In this document: piece by piece, positions 58,401 to 64,000 of the stretch
Position numbering within the stretch: the first letter of the stretch is position 1
Layout of the letters: each line of letters starts with the position of its first letter
Assembly (NCBI RefSeq): GCF_026210795.1
Contig: NC_089434.1
Coordinates: 682,001-746,000 of the forward strand
DNA length: 64,000 nt
Source of the DNA: Rhizophagus irregularis
Lineage: Eukaryota; Glomeromycota; Glomeromycetes; Glomerales; Glomeraceae
Direction: 5' to 3'
Translations under genes and position numbers: made by a program
The notes under the pieces: generated by a model
What the model saw: only the letters and a program-made list of their open reading frames with translations
Told to the model about the DNA's origin: nothing
The model's database searches: none

Positions 58401-59101
58401 TTCTTTTTTCCTACTCCATGTTGATAACAATAACCTAAATTATTTAATTCTATTAACTCTTTATTTTCTATTTGATTTTCATTAATACTTTCTTTATCTT
58501 TTGATTCAAAATATTTTTCCATAGTACTTATTTCATCTTTACATAAATTTATTTCTAATCCATCAAAATTTTCAACCTGATTATATGACATAATATATGT
58601 ATTATCATGATGACCAGATTCTTTTGCGATCAAATCTCTTTTACTTAAAATAATATCCTTATAATAATAAAATGATAATAAATATTTTGAAATAATAATA
58701 TTTAATAATTGATACATAGAACAAATCAATTTTTTATTTTCATTCTCATTATTATTATTATTATTAATTGATAATAAATATAATTTTAATGATTTATCTT
58801 TATCAATGATCGTATTACCATCATCATCATCATCATCATCGTCTACTACCATTATATCATGTTCATAAAAAAATCCTATTAAACTTGAAAACCAATTATA
58901 ATTCTCTTCATGATCTTCCATTAATTTTAAAATCATTTTAGGATTTTTTTCATTAATATTAAAATAATCTTTTACCCATTCTTTTAAAATAATTTCAAAT
59001 TTTTCATAATTATCTATTTTAATTATATGATGATAAAAATCTTTTAAAAATTCTTTTAAAAAAGTTTCATCATCATCCTTTAAATTATTGTTTGATGACA
59101 T
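55406..59101 (-). CDS. Large Sel1-repeat protein (1231 residues)
   Basis: A single long exon. Residues 1-~205 are non-repetitive with an eight-Asp run (~84-91) and Asn/Glu-rich stretches. From ~205 to ~1220 there are about 28 Sel1-like repeats of 36 residues (AQYNLGxCYxxGxGxxKDxxKAFEYYxKAA), which fold as helical hairpins and act as protein-binding scaffolds. The repeats are ordered in a higher unit of three, about 108 residues, in which one repeat of each three carries GIGTEVDKTKAFELY. Sel1 proteins are greatly expanded in Rhizophagus, often fused to kinases; here no kinase domain is present. No signal peptide or membrane segment is seen. The ATG at 59101 is the only early one and gives the full frame. 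Confidence 0.92.
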   Translation of the reverse strand: MSSNNNLKDDDETFLKEFLKDFYHHIIKIDNYEKFEIILKEWVKDYFNINEKNPKMILKLMEDHEENYNWFSSLIGFFYEHDIMVVDDDDDDDDGNTIIDKDKSLKLYLLSINNNNNNENENKKLICSMYQLLNIIISKYLLSFYYYKDIILSKRDLIAKESGHHDNTYIMSYNQVENFDGLEINLCKDEISTMEKYFESKDKESINENQIENKELIELNNLGYCYQHGVGKKKDEIKAFEFYLKSAEGGNSDAQNNLGYCYQNGIGITKDEKKAFEWYLKAANKGDLHAQYNLGICYQNGMGVNKDNKAAFEWYLKSAKESYSPAQYILGNYYQNEIGIEKDLEKAIYWYGKAAENGHKVAQYNLGNCFKNRENEEKKAFEYYKKSADQEYLEAQFELGCCYDKGIGTEINKTKAFNFYKIAATKEHSIAQYNLGILYRNNGTEMDLEKAVYWFDKAAENGYEVAQYDLGCHYQFGIGVEMNEVKAFECYKKSADKEYLDAQFELGYCYDKGIGTEVNKTKAFELYSIAADKGCDAAQNNLGILYEYGRGTEKNIEKAFYWYNKAAENGYYIAQYNVGYYYKFGIVVEKDDVKAFEYYKKAADQEYVDAQFELGCCYDKGIGTEVDKTKAFELFNMAAEKKSISAQTYLGYLYEHGQGTEMDLEKAIYWYDKAAENGNEVAQYNLGNCYDNGKGVEKDEVKAFEYYKKSAEQEYLNAQFQLGYCYDKGIGTEVDKIKAFELYTIAAEKGHLSSQNNLGILYENGKGTEMNLEKAIYWYDKAAENENELAQYNLGRCYKYGIGVEKNENKAFEYYKKAADQEYLNAQSQLGYCHEKGIGTEVDKTKAFELYNIAAEKGHVATQNSLGVLYENGEGTEKNIEKAVYWYSKAADNGSEVAQYNLANCYQFGRGVEKDDKKAFDYYKKSADKEYLNGIFSLGYCYYEGIGIDADETKASELYKIAAEKGCVPAQTNLGYLYGSGKGIEKDLEKALDWYNKAAEGGCKTALYNLGECYELGYGVDKDLDKAFEYFKKSAEDGDKELKFYLGYCHINGIGTEVDKEKGFELYDEAIGKNIQINLIENDEELENDLDKVYYWYHKITESNNKFALYKLGEFYELGKGVFKNQIRAFEFYKKSADQGFIDAQYKLGYFYEKGIDIDVDKVKAFEFYKMAAEGGNIDAQRSLAFLYEQGEGTDKNMESAIYWYKKAIENGCLDVQENLDILLLQLEKQD

Positions 59102-59540
59102 CCTTTTTTTTTTATGAGAGAAACTTTTATGAATCGGATTTGTTTTTTTTTTTAAAAAAAAAAAAAGGAGAAAGGAGAAAGGTAAAAATTAGATCCGTAC
59201 GTTTGAAATTTTATTATTCAGCATTGGGTACACTACATTATATTGTATTACAATTACAAAAATTTCAAAAAAGTCACAACTATAATGAAAACGTGGTGTA
59301 ACATTATCGTTACGCTAAATATTGTAAATCCTTTTAAGGTAATACCAATCTCTTGCATAAATGATTAACACAAATATTATTAATAATAGTCACGTGATAA
59401 TTATTTACTGCGGCAATTTTAACATACAGCTGAGTAATAAATTTTTATTAGTTAAAAGAAAAATACGGATAGTTGATTAGAATTCTCTTTTTGTTTTTTT
59501 TTTGTTCGTCTTTTACTATTGTCGCAAACTGTCCTTTGTT
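59102..59540. other. Upstream region of the Sel1 gene
   Basis: A-rich and T-rich tracts flank the start (59109-59170). No other gene seen. Confidence 0.45.
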
Positions 59541-59715
59541 GGTAGCGATACTGGACTGGTCTAGGATTTTATATATTTAGAAGTTAGGGTCCGGCAGGGC
59601 TTTGGCCTTGACGGATGACAGGTTCTATGTTGAACGTTCTTTACTTGTATCGAACTATGTTCTTTTGATAATCTTGCCAGCTTCACATAAAATAAATAAA
59701 ATAAATAAATGAATG
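59541..59715 (+). mobile_element. 3' end of a retroelement like that at 15-18 kb
   Basis: This GC-richer stretch ends CTTCACATAAAATAAATAAA followed by further AAATAAAT units. The 17600-17842 region of the retroelement ends the same way. Both also contain a GGTAGCG word followed later by GGGTCCG. It looks like a 5'-truncated copy, with no ORF left. Confidence 0.45.
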
Positions 59716-61589
59716 TTTAGCAGATTGGGAAGCTTCTGATTAATAATCAAAAAAAGGAATGCACCGTAATATAAATAAATTAAAAAAATAAAAAATTTAG
59801 TTTTAAACATGAAAATAAAATAAATATTTAAGAGTTTTCCTAATCGCCGCTTATTTCTGCTGCTGCCACATGATTAGCACAACACGTGATATTTGTAACG
59901 TGATTATAGCGCTTAAATCCTCTTTTCATGCAATAATATTCTAACCCTAATATAACCCTAAAATTCCTTTTCATGCAATCATAATTAAATCCTAAGAATT
60001 TGATCGATGCATCCAAAAATAAGCCAACATGGTTTTTCATGCTGCAATTCTAAGAATTTATTAAGAATTGATTGTACATTTGGTGAGTAAAAGTAGTATA
60101 TATCTCTTTTTATGAATATAAATATCAGATATTTTAATAACAATGAACAGTATTGGATATATGCACCCATATAGCCATCATCAAGAACATTTGAAGATAC
60201 TTTGAATGGGCAAAATCATTATTGCAATCATGATATTATAGTTATGACGGTCAAAAAAGCTGGTGATTTTTACAGAACCCGTGTTCTTTATTATGTTAAT
60301 ATTGCACACATGGACAATTTCTCTGTTGCATAAGATCATAAGATCAATAACCTTCATTGATTCACAAATTTTCCATGACGATGTTTAAAGTTCTTTACAA
60401 TGCTTGATTTATCAGTTTATTTTTTCAATATGACTTCACATGATATTGGTTAAGAAAATGTTCTGCAAGGTCATAACTATCAAAAATATTTCTAACTTCA
60501 GGTGAAATTGGATCTTCCCGGTACTCGAGTCAATAACTGATGTTAAAAAAAAACAAACTTGATCACAAACACTTACTATTATCATTGCTGATATGACTTC
60601 CACTATTTATATCATCAAATGTCATTGAGAAATCATTCAATTTTATCATTATAACTACCAAATACAGTATTCATATTGTGGTATTGTAAAAAATATGAAG
60701 TATTCGTACGTGAAAAAGTAAAACAAACCATACAAAAATATATTTGATATCATGATGCTACGGGATACAAGAACTTTTCGATGATTTGTAATATTTTTCA
60801 ATATTAAATAAATTTTCAAAAAAAATAAAAATAAAATATTTTAAATGTAGGTTAAAAATCGAAGAAAATGAATTTTTTTTTTAAAAAAAACAAATTGAAA
60901 ATATTTTTAAAATATTTTAAAAAATAAATTTAACCGCCAAAAAATAATTTTTTTTTTTAAAAAAAGAAAATGAAAATGAAAAATATATTTTTTTTTTCCA
61001 AAAAAAAAATAAAAATAAAATCTTGGTTTATATTGAAAAAAAAAATTTTGGAACCAAAAAAAAATTTTTTTCAAAACCAACGTTCTGCTGCAGCCGATCG
61101 TATCGTTCCATGATTAATAAAACTTTTTCGTTAGTATTTTAAAAATAACAAGATAAAATAAAAATAAAAATAAAAAATAAGAAATTTTAAACTACCGCGT
61201 ACATGTAGCTGACTTTTAGCCAAAAATTAAATGAAGAATCACCAAATTGCTATAGAAAATAACTATAAAAATAAGAATATATTAAAAATTAATAAATATA
61301 ATAAAATAAATAAATTTTGTTCTTTTATAGAACTAATTTTTTAAAAAAAGAAAAGCCACTTACGATAGTAAATAAAGTTTTTTTGCATTTTACGCAAAAT
61401 CTGACTGAATAACCATTATTATAAGCTTAGAAAAACTTTTCTTCTCGTAATTTTACATATATTACTACCGTTAAAACTTAAAACTGTATATTTCTTCCTA
61501 TCTCAACTTAGATCTTGAAAAAAAGCTAGTTTTTAAAGCGATTTTTCAGTAATCGGTATATGTGAAAAAAAATTTTTTATTAACAAAAA
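59716..61589. other. Intergenic, no gene seen
   Basis: AT-rich with long A and T runs (60840-61080). The minus-strand frames at 59840-60170 are short and not coding-like. Confidence 0.5.
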
Positions 61590-62200
61590 TGTGCGATTAA
61601 TGTTGCACAAAATTGGTTAATATGAAAATGATCTGCATGATCTGCATGTGACATTTTCAGTGACTGATATAAAAAAATTTTTAGTCAACAATATTTCTTT
61701 CCTGTATGATGATGTTTTAAAAAACAAAACGTAAATATATAATGAAAGAGTGCAATTTTTGTAATGTACAAGAAAAATATCGAGAAAAAATATATAACTA
61801 CTGAAAAAAACTTAATATAAATTCACAATCGTTTTTAATAAATCTCGATATAGTTGTTGATCTGCCATGGCGACATGGCGTAATATTTTTAATATTTTGG
61901 CACACAAGTTTTGTGGGCGCGGTTTGTGTCGATCTTCACCATATAAGGAACAAGTGACATTTAAGTGTCACTGATCACGTGCTGCCACGAGTTAAGTATC
62001 TGAGGGACAGTTTTCTTTTTTGTGTCAAAAATTTATTTGTCACCCCCGTGATACAAAAAACCACGCCCACAAAACCGGAGTGCAATATTTTGTTACACCT
62101 AACTGCTAATTTAATCAAAGTTAATCAAATGCCGATCACGAAACTGAACCTTCTTTTTACAAATTTCTTAGTTTATAAAAAGATAATATAAGATTGCATT
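61590..62200 (+). promoter_or_regulatory. Duplicated upstream region of kinase gene 5
   Basis: The counterpart of 28361-28748, nearly identical except for a short CGACATGG duplication, an extra AATATTTTT and the MITE at 61900-62083. The TATA-like TTTATAAAAA about 30 nt before the ATG is conserved. Confidence 0.5.
61900..62083. mobile_element. 184-bp MULE-like MITE in the kinase 5 promoter
   Basis: The ends are GCACACAAGTTTTGTGGGCG and, in reverse complement, GCACTCCGGTTTTGTGGGCG. A perfect 9-bp duplication AATATTTTG flanks it (61891-61899 and 62084-62092). The homologous site upstream of the kinase at 28749 (28632-28640) carries AATATTTTG once and no element, so it is the empty site. It lies 118 bp before the ATG. 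Confidence 0.9.
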
Positions 62201-63995
62201 ATGTCTAATATTCGAAAAGAAGTAGTTAATGCAGCACTTAATAGAGCATTTGCATTATTAGATACTACTATTCATAATAATATACATAAACATTTTGAAT
62301 TTAAAAAACAAACACTTCTTGCTGATAAATCTCTTACAGAAGATGAAAAAACTGAGGCAATAAAAAAAATAACTGAAACTTATGACAGAGCTAAAGTTCG
62401 TGATAATTCAGGAATAAAAAGAATTTGTGAGAATTGTAATCAAGAATGTTTGGCTACATTATTTTGTGAATATTGTGTTCGAAATTATTTAAAAGCAAAT
62501 TTTTCAAATTGGACGTCTGGAAATGATGATATTGATAAATTAATACAAAAATATCAATCAGAAACACTCCTTCCGAGTAAAATAATTGAATGGATACCAT
62601 ATAATAATTTACAAAATATTAAATACCTAACAGAAGGTGGATTCTCTAAAGTTTATACAGCAAGTTGGATTGATGGAATTTATAATGAATGGGATTCTAA
62701 GAAGCGACAATTAAAAAGATTTGGAAAACAAGTTGTAATACTTAAGAAATTAGAAAATGTTGAAAATGCAAGTAATAGTTGGCTTGAAGAGGTTTGTATT
62801 TCAAGAGTGTATAAGTAGAAGATCTATTTTTAATAAATTTTTTTTTATAGGCTAAATCACATTTAACTATAAGCAGTAAATGGCCACGTATTGTTGCCTG
62901 TTATGGTCTAACACAAGATCCATCAAATGGAAATTTCATGCTTGTATTGAATATAATGGATGTAAACTTAAGAGAATATTTACAACAAAATTATAGTCAA
63001 CTTACATGGAAAGAAAGGATTCAAATTACTGTTGATATAATTTCTGCACTTGATGATATTCATGGGGAGAATGCAATTCATAGAGATTTGCATTCTGGAA
63101 ATATATTATATAAAAAAAGAAGTCAGAAATGGAATATTAGTGATTTTGGATTTTGTGGCCCTGCAGATAAACCATTAAAAAGTATATATGGAAATCTTCC
63201 TTATATAGCACCTGAGGTTATAGCTGGAAAACAGGCTACAAAAGCATCTGATATTTATAGTTTTGCTATGCTTATGTGGGAAATTTCATCTGGACAACCA
63301 CTATTTCTTAATTGCAAACATGATTATGATCTCATATTGAATATTATTAATGGTATAAGACCAAGAATAGTATCAGGAACCCCTTTAGAATATGAAAGTT
63401 TAATGAAACAATGTTGGGATGCTGATCCATTAAAAAGACCTGATGCTCGTACACTGTGGAAAAAAATGGATGAAATTAATTTATATTATCAAAAAAAATC
63501 AAATGAACCAACTCAATTGGAAATAAATAAAAATTTTGAAATAAATAAAACAAGTAGTTTTAAAACAAACTACGCAAGTAGCAGATCATCTACAAGTAAA
63601 GTTCATCAATTTGGATTTTTTCCTGAACCAAAAAATGCGACAGAAGGTATTAATTATCATATACTTAACATTATTTATAAAATTTAAAATATATTAATAT
63701 TGTAAAATTTATATTTTTTCAAATTCTCAATTATAATAATAGAAGAACAAGAAGGTATGTATGAACCATTTTTATTTGAAAGTTATTTACCTATAATACC
63801 TAATGATTTTAGTTCTTTGTAGCATTTTATAGTAAATCATATGATGTCTTTCAAATTCCTGATAATAGTAAGTGTTTATTATGATATGATAATCATTAAT
63901 CATTTTACTAATTGAATTTTGCTTTATAGTTGATGATTTTAATAATTCAAGTAATTGGAAAAATAATAGTACATCAAAAATGAGTAGTATTGAAG
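62201..63995 (+). CDS. TKL-type protein kinase, partial (runs off the window)
   Basis: Exons 62201-62791, 62851-63646, 63743-63754, 63823-63867, 63930-63995; further tail exons lie beyond the window. Same exon lengths as the gene at 28749 (591, 796, 12, 45, 66), its closest paralog. Exon 1: RICENCNQECLATLFCEYC, GGFSKVYTASW, VILKKL. Exon 2: HRDLHSGN, SDFGFCG (a true DFG, unlike the DLG of the other four), LPYIAPEV. Catalytic residues look complete. The 3' part cannot be judged. Confidence 0.85.
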
Positions 63996-64000
63996 GTACT

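Noticed and set aside
59840-60170. Minus-strand frames of 66 and 61 codons
   Set aside because: No coding character or conserved motif; chance frames in AT-rich DNA.
1-64000. Whole window as an integrated giant-virus genome
   Set aside because: Only the tandem NTase-like family suggests a virus-type origin. The other genes are host-type and intron-rich, and no viral core gene (capsid, packaging ATPase, polymerase) is seen.

Overview
The window is strongly AT-rich and intron-rich. It carries Sel1-repeat, BTB-TLDc and tyrosine-kinase-like (TKL) kinase genes with short introns, plus a dense load of small DNA transposons. This mix fits an arbuscular mycorrhizal fungus (Glomeromycotina), most likely Rhizophagus irregularis or a close relative. 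The assignment rests on gene content and style; no species marker was seen. I found no rRNA, tRNA or CRISPR array.

Region 1 (about 1.2-18.1 kb) is a tandem triplication of one four-exon gene (starts at 1431, 7138 and 10395). The first two copies encode 705-residue proteins with an N-terminal nucleotidyltransferase-like GSRA...DWD motif and further motifs that I recall from large-DNA-virus and T4-like phage proteins (DUF7275-like). The third copy is broken in exon 1 by a hAT element that itself contains a second hAT element, both with perfect 8-bp target duplications. A 2.5-kb terminal-inverted-repeat insertion between copies 1 and 2 carries a minus-strand array of micro-exon-like units. The 3' flank of copy 3 is split by a four-element transposon complex (14.2-18.0 kb), including a retroelement with a 644-codon ORF broken by one TGA.

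Region 2 (21-64 kb) holds five related kinase genes (21045 +, 28749 +, 41175 -, 51587 -, 62201 +, the last cut by the window end). Each has a Cys-rich N-terminal module and N-lobe in exon 1, the C-lobe in exon 2, and a tail of tiny exons that are all phase 1 and multiples of 3. One (21045) has HRN in place of HRD and looks like a pseudokinase. Decayed kinase pieces lie at 33.7 and 42.7 kb. Between the kinases are a BTB-TLDc gene (26084), a Ulp1/C48 protease-like gene (46656 -), a Helitron remnant with its 3' terminus (37.4-38.76 kb), a MULE transposase fragment (48.1 kb), a possible Crinkler-like fragment (53.2 kb) and a 1231-residue Sel1-repeat gene (59101 -).

Most remaining DNA is intergenic and AT-rich. 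At least ten short elements have clear terminal inverted repeats and/or target duplications (hAT-like 8 bp, MULE-like 9-10 bp, and 3 bp types), and several can be checked against an empty paralogous site in this same window. All gene models below are spliced by eye from GT...AG sites with reading-frame continuity and paralog comparison.
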